A stretch of 64,000 nucleotides of DNA, taken from the NCBI GenBank assembly GCA_933228675.1, contig OW121741.1, positions 23,465,724-23,529,723 on the forward strand. The letters run 5' to 3'. The notes beneath the pieces were generated by a model. It was given only the letters and a program-made list of their open reading frames with translations, did no database searches and was not told where the DNA came from. Positions 11,943-23,697 of this stretch are shown piece by piece. Each line of letters opens with the position of its first letter. The stretch's first letter is position 1. The DNA comes from Stomorhina lunata. Taxonomy: Eukaryota; Arthropoda; Insecta; Diptera; Rhiniidae. The position numbers were made by a program, and so were the translations under genes.

Positions 11943-14065
11943 CAGTCTATAATTTAGGCCATGTCTTAGTCTAGGTCTATGTCTTAGTCTATGTCTTAGT
12001 CTATGTCTTAGTCTATGTCTTAGTCTATGTCTTAGTCTATGTCTTATACTATGTCTTAGTCTATGTCTTAGTCTATGTCTTAGTCTATATCTTAGTCTAT
12101 GTCTTAGTCTATGTCTTAGTCTATGTCTTAGTCTATGTCTTAGTCTATGTCTTAGTCTATGTCTTAGTCTATGTCTTAGTCTATGTCTTAGTCTATATCT
12201 TAGTCTATATCTTAGTCTATGTCTTAGTCTATGTCTTAGTCTATGTCTTAGTCTATGTCTTAGTCTATGTCTTAGTCTATGTCTTAGTCTATGTCTTAGT
12301 CTATGTCTTAGTCTATGTCTTAGTCTATGTCTTAGTCTATGTCTTAGTCTATGTCTTAGTCTATGTCTTAGTCTATGTCTTAGTCTATGTCTTAGTCTAT
12401 GTCTTAGTCTATGTCTTAGTCTATGTCTTAGTCTATGTTTTAGTCTATGTCTTAGTCTATGTCTTAGTCTATGTCTTAGTCTATGTCTTAGTCTATGTGT
12501 TAGTCTATGTCTTAGTCTATGTCTTAGTCTATGTCTTAGTCTATGTCTTAGTCTATGTCTTAGTCTATGTCTTAGTCTATGTCTTAGTCTATGTCTTAGC
12601 CCATGTCTTAGTCTTAGTCTATGTCTTAGTCTATGTCTTAGTCTATGTCTTAGTCTATGTCTTAGTCTATGTCTTAGTCTGTGTCTTAGTCTATGTCTTA
12701 GTCTATGTCTTAGTCTATGTCTTAGTCTATGTCTTAGTCTATATCTTAGTCTTTGTCTTAGTCTATGTTTTAGTCTGTGTCTTAGTCTATGTCTTAGTCT
12801 ATGTCTTAGTCTATGTCTTAGTCTATGTCTTAGTCTATGTCTTAGTCTATGTCTTAGTCCATGTCTTAGTCTATGTCTTAGTCTATGTCTTAGTCTATGT
12901 CTTAGTCTATGTCTTAGTCTATGTCTTAGTCTATGTCTTAGTCTATGTCTTAGTCTATGTCTTAGTCTATGTCTCAGTCTATGTCTTAGACTAGGTCTTA
13001 GTCTATGACTTAGTCTATGTCTTAGTCTATGTCTTAGTCTATGTCTTAGTCTATGTCTTAGTCTATGTCTTAGTCTATGTCTTAGTCTATGTCTTAGTCT
13101 ATGTCTTAGTCTATGTCTCAGTCTATGTCTTAGACTAGGTCTTAGTCTATGACTTAGTCTATGTCTTATTCTATGTCTTAGTCTATGTCTTAGTCTATGT
13201 CTAAGTCTATGTCTTAGTCTATGTCTTAGTCTATGTCTTAGTCTATGTCTTAGTCTATGTCTTAGTCTATGTCTTAGTCTATGTCTTAATCTATGTCTTA
13301 GTCTATGTCTTAGTCTATGTCTTAGTCTATGTCTTAGTCTATGTCTTAGTCTATGTCTTAGTCTATGTCTTAGTCTATGTCTTAGTCTATGTCTTAGTCT
13401 ATGTCTTAGTCTATGTCTTAGTCTATGTCTTAGTCTATGTCTTAGTCTATGTCTTAGTCTATGTCTTAGTCTATGTCTTAGTCTATGTCTTAGTCTATGT
13501 CTTAGTCTATGTCTTAGTCTATGTCTTAGTCTATGTCTTAGTCTATGTCTTAGTCTATGTCTTAGTCTATGTCTTAGTCTATGTCTTAGTCTATGTCTTA
13601 GTCTATGTCTTAGTCTATGTCTTAGTCTATGTCTTAGTCTATGTCTTAGTCTATGTCTTAGTCTATGTCTTAGTCTATGTCTTAGTCTATGTCTTAGTCT
13701 ATGTCTTAGTCTATGTCTTAGTCTATGTCTTAGTCTATGTCTTAGTCTATGTCTTAGTCTATATCTTAGTCTATGTCTTAGTCTATGTCTTAGTCTATGT
13801 CTTAGTCTATGTCTTAGTCTATGTCTTAGTCTATATCTTAGTCTATGTCTTAGTCTATGTCTTAGTCTATGTCTTAGTCTATGTCTTAGTCTATGTCTTA
13901 GTCTATGTCTTAGTCTATGTCTTAGTCTCTGTTCTAGTATGTATCTTAGTCTATGTTTTAGTCTATGTCTTAGTCTATGTCTTAGTCTATGTCTTAGTCT
14001 ATGTCTTAGTCTATGTCTTAGTCTATATCTTAGTCTATGTCTATGTCTTAGTCTATATCTTAATA
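11943..14065 (-). repeat. 12-bp satellite, second array in inverted orientation
   Basis: About 175 copies of CTTAGTCTATGT, the exact reverse complement of the first array's unit. It starts CAGTCTATAATTTAGGCC, which matches the reverse complement of the sequence just after the first array (CAGTCTTTATATTAGGCC). It ends TTAATATTGC, which resembles the reverse complement of the first array's left flank. A variant block (CTCAGTCT...CTTAGACTAGG...TATGACTTAG) occurs twice, near 12970 and 13118, showing local duplication. The 165-codon frame at 12497-12994 is an artefact. Confidence 0.97.
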
Positions 14066-15066
14066 TTGCTTTTCATACTGCCCTCGTTTATAGTTATATC
14101 TGAATTTCTGTTGGAATGACATATCGCAGTAGGCTTCCCTTAACGTTCATTTCTCCTTCCTATATCACCCTCTATTTTCATCGTCCATAAACCTAGATTG
14201 AGTTATTATCATCGTCTTCAACATTATGGCTCATTCAGACATAGACCAATAACAATTATAGCCTATAATGCGACAGTGATAAAAGCCATTGCTGTAACCC
14301 CATTAACCAAATAAAGGTCAGCTATGGCCGTTAATAAATTTTAATTTTTAAGTGCCTCATAAATGTTTTCCAACTCTACGAACGAATTGGCCATTTAAAT
14401 TTGATTGAGTTGTTGTAAGAGTTAAACTTACAAGCAGATTTATGAGCCAATATTGAGTTAAATTTGGAGAAATAGCCAAAAAGAAGCAACAAAATAATTT
14501 GTTCGTTCTTTAGGAGTTATAAATTGTGATTGAAAGGATTTGTGAGGATTTAAGAGATAAGTGTCTTCAAATTTATGGCATGTAAGAAGAAATGGGGAGA
14601 TATGGTATCATATTAAGGAGAAAATGTGATTATTGAATAGTTTTTTAAATAAGGGCGTTTTATGTTGTTTTTTATATTTTATTTCGAAATTTAAATTGTA
14701 TAAATATCAGCTTTCAAAAATATATAAAAAAGTTAAAAAAAAAAAATTCCATCTGATTTACTTTAACAGCCTGTTCACAAAACTGTCATACGTTAGAAGG
14801 CAATCGAATACTAGCCTAAAGATTAAGCTCTAAATTGAGTTCATTTTCTTTTTTCGTTTGGAAGTAGTATTGCCATGAAATATTTTATTACTTTTCTGAA
14901 AGCTTTTCCTGTAAAATGTAAGACTTTTGTGAAATGATGGTAACCCTAAAATTAAATAAAATCAAAAATAAATAAAAACAATAAATAAAAATATTTTACA
15001 TTTATTTTTTCAAAATTAAATTAAACATTTTTTCAATGAGAATGAAAAGTATTAAGTAAAAAAGTT
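14066..15066. other. A+T-rich sequence, no feature seen
   Basis: Unique-looking DNA. An open frame of 66 codons at 14633 is Lys/Phe/Tyr-rich low complexity and was not accepted. Confidence 0.5.
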
Positions 15067-15625
15067 CGGGTTTTAGGAACAAGTTCCCTGATTTCTATCC
15101 AAAATAACTAGAAACGATAGAACAATGTGACACTCCAGTGGCTCAATAGAGTTGCATACCGACGAGCACATTCACCCTTTTTTACACTCGGTCGAGTAGC
15201 TCCTGCAAAGACCCTATTCTGAGACATGTATTGCATAAGAAGATTTGAGTTTGGGAACGAGTTCCCTAATTTCATTAGGGCACATTCCAAAATAAAAACG
15301 ATAGAAAAGTGTGACACTCCAGCGTTTCAATAGAGTTGGATACCATGCTGTCATCAAAAAGCACTTTCGCCCTCTCTTGCACTCTTACATAGACCCTATT
15401 TCGAAACATGTATTGCGTATCAGTGAAATTCAACTCTCATGTATGTTCTGATGCTTCAAAGTTTATTTTGGAACTTCTTGACCGAGTGCAGGAGAGAGCA
15501 AAAGTGCTCATCACTAACATTAGGTTACCCAATTCTATTGTTCTATTGTTACTACTTTGGAATGGGCTCTAACGAAATCAGGAAACTCGTTTTCGATACA
15601 TGAATTTTCTTACGCAATACACGTC
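15067..15625. repeat. Dispersed repeat: two direct copies and one inverted copy of a ~180-bp unit
   Basis: Unit 1 at about 15067-15240 and unit 2 at about 15246-15420 share GAACnAGTTCCCTnATTTC, AGTGTGACACTCCAG and GACCCTATTnnGAnACATGTATTGC. A third partial copy at about 15480-15612 is in reverse complement (GGAATGGGCTCTAACGAAAT, GACCGAGTGCAGGAGAG). Unidentified family; a fragment of a transposon is the simplest view. Confidence 0.65.
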
Positions 15626-16088
15626 TATCTGTTAGAGCTCGTCCTTTCGTAGTCGATTGACCAGTAGACAGACGATACTCTACAGATAGACGGTACAGTT
15701 CGTATGTAGAATTTGCTTCCCTCAGAAGTTTTTTCAACCAGTTGCAATATAGGAAAGTTTAAATCAAATGTCCACAAACACTACCTATTCCACCTCCCAC
15801 AACCTTTTCCTAGTTTCAACACAATGCCTTGTATTGTGATCATGTCCTAATCAAACGAAAAATAAATAACAGTTTTTTGTTTTCCAGGCGATTAGAATTT
15901 TTTAATTGCCTGATTTGACATTTACTTTCGTCTATATATTTCATTTACGAACCAAAATTTTAAAAGCTTTTTCTCGTTTCACTCAAAAAAAAATTTCCAA
16001 AACCAAAAGTTCAATTTTTTCGTAAGTTGACGTACAATTTGAAAAAATTGTAGTTTCAAAAACAGGCTGTAACTAATTTTAAATACTT
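15626..16088. other. A+T-rich sequence, no feature seen
   Basis: Contains a small inverted motif (GTCTATCTGT ... ACAGATAGAC, about 15625-15690); otherwise nothing recognised. Confidence 0.45.
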
Positions 16089-16227
16089 ATTATACCCTTC
16101 ACCAATAGGTGAAAGGGTATTATAAGTTTGTGATTCCGTTTGTAATTTTTTTATTAGTGATCGTAGACCCCATAAAAATTATACCGATCGACTCAGAATC
16201 GGGAGGAGAATCGATTAAGCGATGTCC

Positions 16228-16270
<43 letters not shown>

Positions 16271-18690
16271 CGTATGTCCGTCTGTCTGTCTGTTGAAATC
16301 AAGTTTCTGAAGACCCTGGAGGATGGACTTACATAAATTATATATCAGATTAGATTAGATTAGGAAATTCTCCCGCAATGAACGCTATTAAATTTCATTA
16401 AAATCGGTTTATAAACACCGAAAATATCGAAAAAATACCAAAAATTAGACGAAAATTTTAAAATTTTTGATTGAAACACACTTTTAAATAACAAGAGAAA
16501 AAAGATACTCCTGGTGTACATGTGATAATATGTTATATATCAGATTGTAGGAAATATTTTCCCAAAGCACTCTGTAAAATTTTATCAAAATCGGTCCATA
16601 AACAACTGAGATATTGCCAAAACACTGAATTTGATGTATCGCCAATTGGCCAAAGTACACATTAGAGAATGTTTGTTGAAAAAATTAAATGCAGAAATAG
16701 GAAAAACTATCCTCCTTTAGTACGGACCTGCATAAATTTTATATCAGATTTAAGGAAATTCCCCCACCAAGCACGTTATTAAATTTTATCAAAAGCGGTC
16801 TATAAACAATTGAGATATCGCCATAACACTACATTTGATGTACAGCAAATTGCCCAAAGTACGTGTCTAAGAAATTTTGTTTACATTTTGTAAGTATTGT
16901 TTCAGCGATATCTCAGGTGTTTATGGACCGATTGTGATGAAATTTGACATCGTTCTTTATGGGAGGATTTTCTAAAATCTGATATATATACTCCACAAAT
17001 CTGATTATGAATACCATTCAAATTGTACCGATCAACTCAGAATTGTCAGGAGTATCGATTTCGCAACCTCAGTCCGTCCGTCCGTCTGTTTGTCTGTCTG
17101 TCCGTCTGTTTTTTTGTCCGTCCGTCTACCTGTCTGTAATTTTTTTCTGTTGTAGTCAAGTTTTTGGAGCTCCTGTTTTGTCGATATCTCAGGTGTTTAT
17201 TTTGATGAAATTTAATAGCGTCCTTTACAGGGGATTACCTAAATCCTGATGCATTCGGCAATTTGTGGTAGATATAATTTAGCGTTTAAGCGATGGTGTT
17301 TTGATCGGCAATGATAAAATTCAGGGTGGGACAATATCCTACAATTTTGTGTAAAATCCAGGAGCTCTACAAATCTGATTTTGGCAGACAGACATTCTGC
17401 ATTAATCTTAATTTTGTGTCTGACTTTTGAACATTATGATAACATTTGAGAATGTAATATATATCAAATTATAGGTAATCTTCCTAGGAAGTACAACTAC
17501 ATGATATCCGTTCAAAACCTACATATGTATGTAAGTATCTCACATTTCAACGAAAATTTAAATTTTTTAATTGCAATTGGGAGAAATCCGTTCACGTTTG
17601 ACAATTGTTCCCGTATAACTTCGCCTGAGATACGATGATGACATTTAGTATAAAGACGTTGTACAATATTAATATTCAGAGCCATAGCGCCTAAAATAAA
17701 CTTTCTAGAGGGACAACATTTGACAAAAGTATTTCTGATCTCTTGAAAAGTTCGATATTGAAAATGGGCGAGCTCTATTCACATTTAGTGAAATCTCCCA
17801 TATAACCCCGACCGGGAATCGATTTAATGCTGATAAATTAAATCACATTAAAATTGCACAAGGACTTGAGCAAAACTTTCCAAACATCCATCGGACAGAT
17901 CGAAAGGACAATACATCCCAAATATTATTGATGAAGTGTTCAGTTTAATTAATTAACTAACTTCAGATTAATAAGTAAATCTTTAATAACTTTTCCGACA
18001 AAAGCTGATATCCATCCATTCAAAAGCTATATATTTCACGTATGTATCTAAAACTAAGAGTGTATACCCTATAATTTTAAGGCTTATCATTGTTAAAGCT
18101 TTGACCTAAATCAGTCCGCTAACTTCAGAGTTTTACATAACTAATCAAGAACTTTTACTGGTGGGATAATTCGTACGAATTAAAGTGCACAACCCTCACT
18201 GGGCACAGTGTTTTTGGGTTGCATGCCAGAATACTTAAACTTCATCAAATCGATGTGCTATTGCAAATGTAAGGGCTTCTACATTTTGAAGCATCTTTTC
18301 TGCATGGTTTATCTGGTCTATCGAACTTTCTTAAGTGTTCTTAAAATATGTGTCTATTTTAATTCGAAGCTACTGGCTGGCTTAAATATGCATTCTCTAC
18401 TTGTAGTCTAGTAATCATTATCTTTCACAAAGGGACCACTTTAGAACCCAAGTGAAGCTTCCCTAGACATCAGCCACCTGACCAACCTAACCTTTGGGTG
18501 CATAACTATTTTAGATGATGACGCCACCGAAAAGCTTTTCTTTTTCCGACTCTTAATTTTAAAGACTCTTTGCATATAATACTAGTATAATCAAATTTTG
18601 CTAGGCATTACATTAAGTACTTTTGCAACACCATTGGTGAAGGGTATCCAAGATTCGGCAAAGCCGAATATACCACTCTTACTTTTTAAT
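16089..18690 (+). mobile_element. DINE-1/INE-1-like non-autonomous element, copy 1
   Basis: Starts TATACCCTTCACCAATAGG followed by GTGAAAGGGTAT (a hairpin), then the GATTCCGTTTGTAAT block, an ACCGATCGACTCAGAATCGG block and a GATGTCCGTCTG microsatellite. Ends TTGGTGAAGGGTAT (inverted copy of the start), the hairpin ATTCGGCAAAGCCGAAT and ACCACTCTTACTTTTT. This order matches the Drosophila INE-1 layout I know. At 2.6 kb it is longer than usual and holds repeated internal blocks: GAAATTnnCCC...TAAACAnnnGAGATAT near 16364, 16549 and 16753, and inverted copies near 16905 and 17165. A second start-like CCGTCCGTCTG block lies near 17070-17135. No open frame of its own. Confidence 0.8.
16223..16292 (+). 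repeat. (TCTG)n microsatellite in DINE copy 1
   Basis: About 70 bp of TCTG units with CCGT/ATGT variants at the position where INE-1-type elements carry CCGTCTGTC repeats. Confidence 0.9.
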
Positions 18691-19877
18691 TTTAGTATTA
18701 CTTTTAAAAATTAAATTTTCTTGCATTTTAAATTTAAACATTCTTATCCTTTCTCTTTATAATCCCAAATTTTATTTTGTATCAAAATGTCAGTCAGCTT
18801 TTTACTCTGACTTTATTATCCTTCTAATTAAGACTAAGTCCATACATACCTAGTAAATATTATATGTTATTATGTTATCTTACATTAAAATTAATACTAG
18901 TATATTTAGAAAAGTAAAACTTACTTTTTATTATGAAATTAGACTTAAAATAACCTAGTGTAAATGATTCTATTAAAAAAATTATATTTCAAAAGAATTC
19001 CAACACATAAAATCTCATTTCAACTTTGTTTACTTATTATTATGTGTAATTAAAAGATTAAAATTTTAGTTTTTTTTTCATATTTTATGTTTCGTCAGTC
19101 AGACATTTATTTAGTTGGATTAAATATTTTTTTGTTGAAGAGAACTAACTTGTTTATCTTTACTTTTTATAATACATTTTTTTCTAATTTCGTTTAAGCA
19201 TGAGGTTTTTATTTCATTTATGGTTAAATATCTGAACATACTTAACTAAAAAATTCATATTTTTTATAAGGATATTTAAGACCCTTTTGCGTTGCTATAC
19301 TTTAACCTTTGTGCTTTATATCCGACAACGGGGCGTATGAAAATATTTTTATAAATAATATAAATCATACGCATCGTATACCCAGAATCTCTCGTTTTTC
19401 GATAAAAGGCTATTATTCTTTTAAAATTCGCAGCACTAATATGGGCAAATCCAAAAAACCAAGGACAAAATTATAAAACTGTCAAAATCACGTATTTGTG
19501 TTTACGAAAAAAATTTACCACATATTGATCCTTAAGATAATATAATGGATACAATTTTCGATATCTCTCTTCGTGAATGTCTTTATTTGCACCCATCTCG
19601 AATTTTTATAAATTTTTTAAAATAATAGGTTTTTTAAAACTCCATAAAATTCGCAAAGACATACATTTAGGTATCAAGTTTCAGTAGGGGCTCAAAGTCT
19701 GCTTAATTTTAAGCAAGTAGATGTAAAAGACCCCATCAAAAGTAATTGGAGTGATAAAAATAACGTCAAGTAAAAAAGGGCTCAGAGTGTGTAGCGCCTG
19801 TCACAGAAATAAAGGTTTTTTAATTGAACTTGGTTCCTAAAGAGAATTTATAGTAGGATTTACATTAGGCTAAAAAT
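18691..19877. other. A+T-rich sequence, no feature seen
   Basis: Low-complexity A/T-rich DNA. Text such as CATACGCATCG near 19365 is not part of a recognisable gene. Confidence 0.5.
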
Positions 19878-19899
19878 ATCTTATATTCTTAAACGAGCA

Positions 19900-19903
<4 letters not shown>

Positions 19904-19990
<87 letters not shown>
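19904..19990. repeat. (TA)n microsatellite in Helitron-like copy 2
   Basis: About 85 bp of TA with a few C and G interruptions, at the same place as the TA tract of copy 1. Confidence 0.92.
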
Positions 19991-20636
19991 GAATGGCTAT
20001 TTCGAAAACGGCTCTAACGATTTTGATAAAATTTGGACAGTGGTTTTTTTTTGATGTATAGGTCGAAGAAGAAGGGACTTTTGGAACTTGTAAAAACGGG
20101 TAAAAAGGGGAAAAAAAATCGAAAACGCTATATCTCCTAAAGTAATAGGTATAGAAACAAAATTGAAATTACGTTTTAAACAGCTATGAAAATTAGCGGA
20201 CAGGTGTTTGGTACTTTTTTGAAACTATGTTCGATAGGGGGTAAAAAGGGGTGAAAATAGTTTTCTTGGCACCTTTTTAACCCACTCTTATATTTTAAAC
20301 TAAAGAATATAGAAAGAAACTTGGTACTGCAATCAATAGATGTAAAAGAAACATGAAACACGTATTTGGTACTTTTTTGATTTTGGAGCCAAAATGGGTA
20401 AAAAAGGGATCAAAATGATAACTTAACATCTCCAAAGTAATATGAATAAGAACATTATACATTATATTAAATGCGTTTTAAAAAAATGTACCGAATTCAA
20501 TTGACACCAAAAAAGTACCAAATATGCATATGGAACTTTTAGAAATTAGGGAATAAAAATTGGAAAAAAATTAGTATTATTTTAAACAAATGAATGTTTG
20601 TCTGTATGTATGTTCTTTATAGAATAGTAAACTATG

Positions 20637-21360
20637 AATTTGATCATGTTATGCTCTTTAGCGAAGATATTGCGGATAAGCCGGCGAAGGTTTTTAAGTT
20701 GATAAGACTAATTTCCGACAGATGGCGCCACTGAAAATTACTAAAAATAAATTAAATCGTAACCTGTACATTTGATCATGCTATGATCTTTAGCAAAGTT
20801 GTAGCGCATGAGCCTACGAAGGCTTTTTATTTGGTATGAATAATTTCCGACAGGTGGCGCTACAGAAACTTACTCAAAGTCAATTAAATCGTTATCTGTA
20901 CATTTAATCATGCTACAATCTTTAGCAAAGTTGTTGCACATGAGCCGACGAAGGTTTCTTAGTTGGTATGGAGAAATTTCGACAGGTGGCGCCACTGAAA
21001 TTTACTCAAAGTCAATTTAATCGTAAGCTGTACATTAAATCACGCTATAATCTTCAGCAAAGTTGTTGCGGAAAAGCCGAAGATGGTTTATAAATTGGAA
21101 TAAGCAAAGTCCGACAGGTGGCGCCACAGAAAATTACTCAAAGTGAATTAAATCGTAAACTGTGCATTTGATCATGTTATAATCATAAGCAAAGTTGTTA
21201 CGAATAAGCAGACAAATGTTTCTTATATGGTATGAACAACTTCAGGTGACGCCACTGCAAACTACTCAAAATGAATTAAATCGTAAACTGTGCATTTGAT
21301 CAGACTATAATCTTTAGCAAAGTTGTTGCGCATGAGTCGTCGGAGGTTTCTGTTGATATG
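20637..21360 (+). repeat. Internal ~130-bp repeats of Helitron-like copy 2
   Basis: Six units with the same landmarks as in copy 1, near 20640, 20773, 20907, 21040, 21170 and 21297, most with the GGTGGCGCCAC dyad. Confidence 0.8.
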
Positions 21361-21617
21361 AATAATTTCCAAAATTATTCAAAATGAGTTAAACTGTAAA
21401 CTATGCAAACTATGTGTTGGTCGGACAAAATAAATCAAATAATTCAAAATTAACTGAATATTTCTACAATGTCTTTCCTCTAAATTTATTTTAGCACTTT
21501 ATAATATAAAATATATAAAAACTTTAAAATTTTCCTCAAAATGCTTATCATAAAGCTCCGAGCAAGGCTCGGTCTACCAGGTACTATACAATTATTGCTC
21601 GTTTAAGAATATAAGAT

Positions 21618-21857
21618 CTATAATATTAATACGCAAGCACCCATTTATTATCCCCTTTTACGCTTTAATTATACACTCATTTCTGGAAAATTGTATTTTT
21701 CCGTAGATCAGACGAATCTATATTTTATTTAAATCGGTTCAGTTTTAAAAAATCGGTTTGGTATTTAAAAATCTTACTAACACAATAAAGAAAGCTCACA
21801 TGTATATGAAATTCACTATTAAGAATCAAACAAAAGAAATTGTATGCAAACATGTTT
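21618..21857. other. Short unique interval
   Basis: 240 bp of A/T-rich sequence between two mobile elements; nothing recognised. Confidence 0.4.
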
Positions 21858-23697
21858 TTATACCCACCATCAAAAAGAATGGGGGGTATATTGAGATTGT
21901 CATTCCGTTTGTAATTTCCTTAATATTGGCTCAAAAATCAAAAACGATATATATTCTGAATCCTTATGAAATTCTAAGACGATTGAGCGATGTCCGTCTG
22001 TCTGTCCGTCTGTCTGTCCGTCTGTCTGTCTGTCTGTTGAAATCACGATAACGCCTAAACGAAAGGAGCTAGCTCACTGAAACTTAGCAAAAACATTCTT
22101 CATTTATGAGAAAATTTTGCTATTGAAATTGGGCAAAATCGGTTAACATTTGACCATAGCTCCCGTATAACCTCGTCAAGACTAGTCGCTTATTTGCTAA
22201 TAACTGACAAATTATAATAGCTATGATGACAAAATTTGGTATCTAGAAGTTTTCCATAAGCACTAGGCAGCATATAAAATTTCATCGAAATCGGTTCACA
22301 TTTAACCATAGCTCCCATATAAAAAACATACGGAAACAGCCAAAATTCCACCTGAAATTCACTTAAATGCCAATAAATGCTAAAATGTAATAGCTTTCGC
22401 CACCAAATTTAGCACAAATAAGTCTTATGTGAATACCAGCCAGTGTGCAAAATTTTGTCACAATCGGTCACCATTTGACCATAGCTCCCATATAAAGAAC
22501 TTACGGAAACACAAAAATACAAAAAGAAAAGGGGGTTTATGTCCGTCTGTCCGTTAGATAAAAGCGCGATAGCGCCTTAACTGAAAGGGCTACAGCAACA
22601 AAATTTTGCAAAAGGAAGTCTTATGTGAATGCCAGTCAGTGTGCAAAATTTTGTTACAATCGGTCACCATTTGACCATAGCTACCATATAAAAAACTTAC
22701 AGAAACCCAAAAATACAAAAAGAAAAGGAGATTTATGTCCGTCTGTCCGTCAGATAAAAGCGCGACAGCTCCTTAACTACAAAAGCTAGAGAGACAAAAT
22801 TTTACAAAAGTATTTCCGATATGTAACAAAAGTTGTGTACTGAAAATGGGCGAAATCGGTTCACATTTAGTTAGAGCTCCCATATAACCCCGCCCCGGGA
22901 AACACATAAATGCTGATAAATTGAGTACAATTGTGATAGCTATGACGACTAAATTTAGTATAGCAAAGTTTTATGCAACTATTGGTCAGTATATCAAATT
23001 TTATAGGAATTGGTCCATATTTGACTATAGCTTTCATATAAAAAACACTCCCGGAAACCAAAAAATGTTTAGCAAGGACCAGTTAAAAGCTATTAAATTA
23101 GAAGCTGTGACAGCTATTGCCACTAAATTTTGCAAGAATAAGCCCTGTATAAATACCAGCCAGTGTGTGAAATTTTGTTACAATCGGTCAACATTTGGCT
23201 ATAATTCTTATATATTTATATTACATCCCCTTTTTTATATCTACAATCAAAATGATTCGGAAGTACAAGCAGAATATTAAGATTATGTATATGGTAGATG
23301 CATTAGGAACTCCTAACAAAATATATGGACCTGTCGTATTACTATCAACTTCTTTATCTTAACTTAATATTAAGCTAAACGAAAAGTATTTAACAACTTA
23401 TTAATGTAAAACCATACCCGGTTACGATAACGAATTTTTTTCAAATTAAATAAATACTAGGGAAACCACTTACACACTTTTGAATGTTGAACTTAAAAGC
23501 TACTGCAACCGAAGTTATTCCAAATATTTTACCAACAATACCAACTAGCGTAACAACTTTTTTCCAATTTGGTCCACGTTTTGAATTTGCTGCAGCCTCG
23601 TAGATATATGAGATATGTTTCTAAATTTAACACAACTTGATGGTGGGTATATAAGATTCGGCACAGCCGAATATAACACTCTTTCTTGTTTTTTTTT
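21858..23697 (+). mobile_element. DINE-1/INE-1-like element, copy 2
   Basis: Starts TATACCCACCATCAAAAAG then GGGGGGTATA. Next come GATTGTCATTCCGTTTGTAA, a GATGTCCGTCTG microsatellite (about 21990-22038), and repeated blocks of the type CAATCGGTCACCATTTGACC, CATAGCTCCCATATAAA. Ends TTGATGGTGGGTAT (inverted copy of the start), the hairpin ATTCGGCACAGCCGAAT and ACACTCTTTCTTG plus a T run. It supplies the unoccupied target sites for two insertions in the minus-strand copy at 37.8-41.8 kb. No credible open frame. Confidence 0.85.

Larger units (their letters stand above)
19878..21617 (+). mobile_element. Helitron-like element, copy 2, with terminal inverted repeat
   Basis: Same 5' start as copy 1 (A|TCTTATATTC), same leader, same ~130-bp internal repeats and same 3' hairpin (about 21557-21571). 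A perfect 28-bp inverted copy of its own 5' end lies at 21590-21617, just after CAGGTACTATAC; the 5' arm is 19878-19905. That arm is not present after copies 1 or 3, so it is either part of a longer element form or the truncated head of another copy in the opposite orientation. No protein frame. Confidence 0.72.

Noticed and set aside
12497..12994. 165-codon frame in the second 12-bp array
   Set aside because: Same cause; it ends only where the array has a variant unit.
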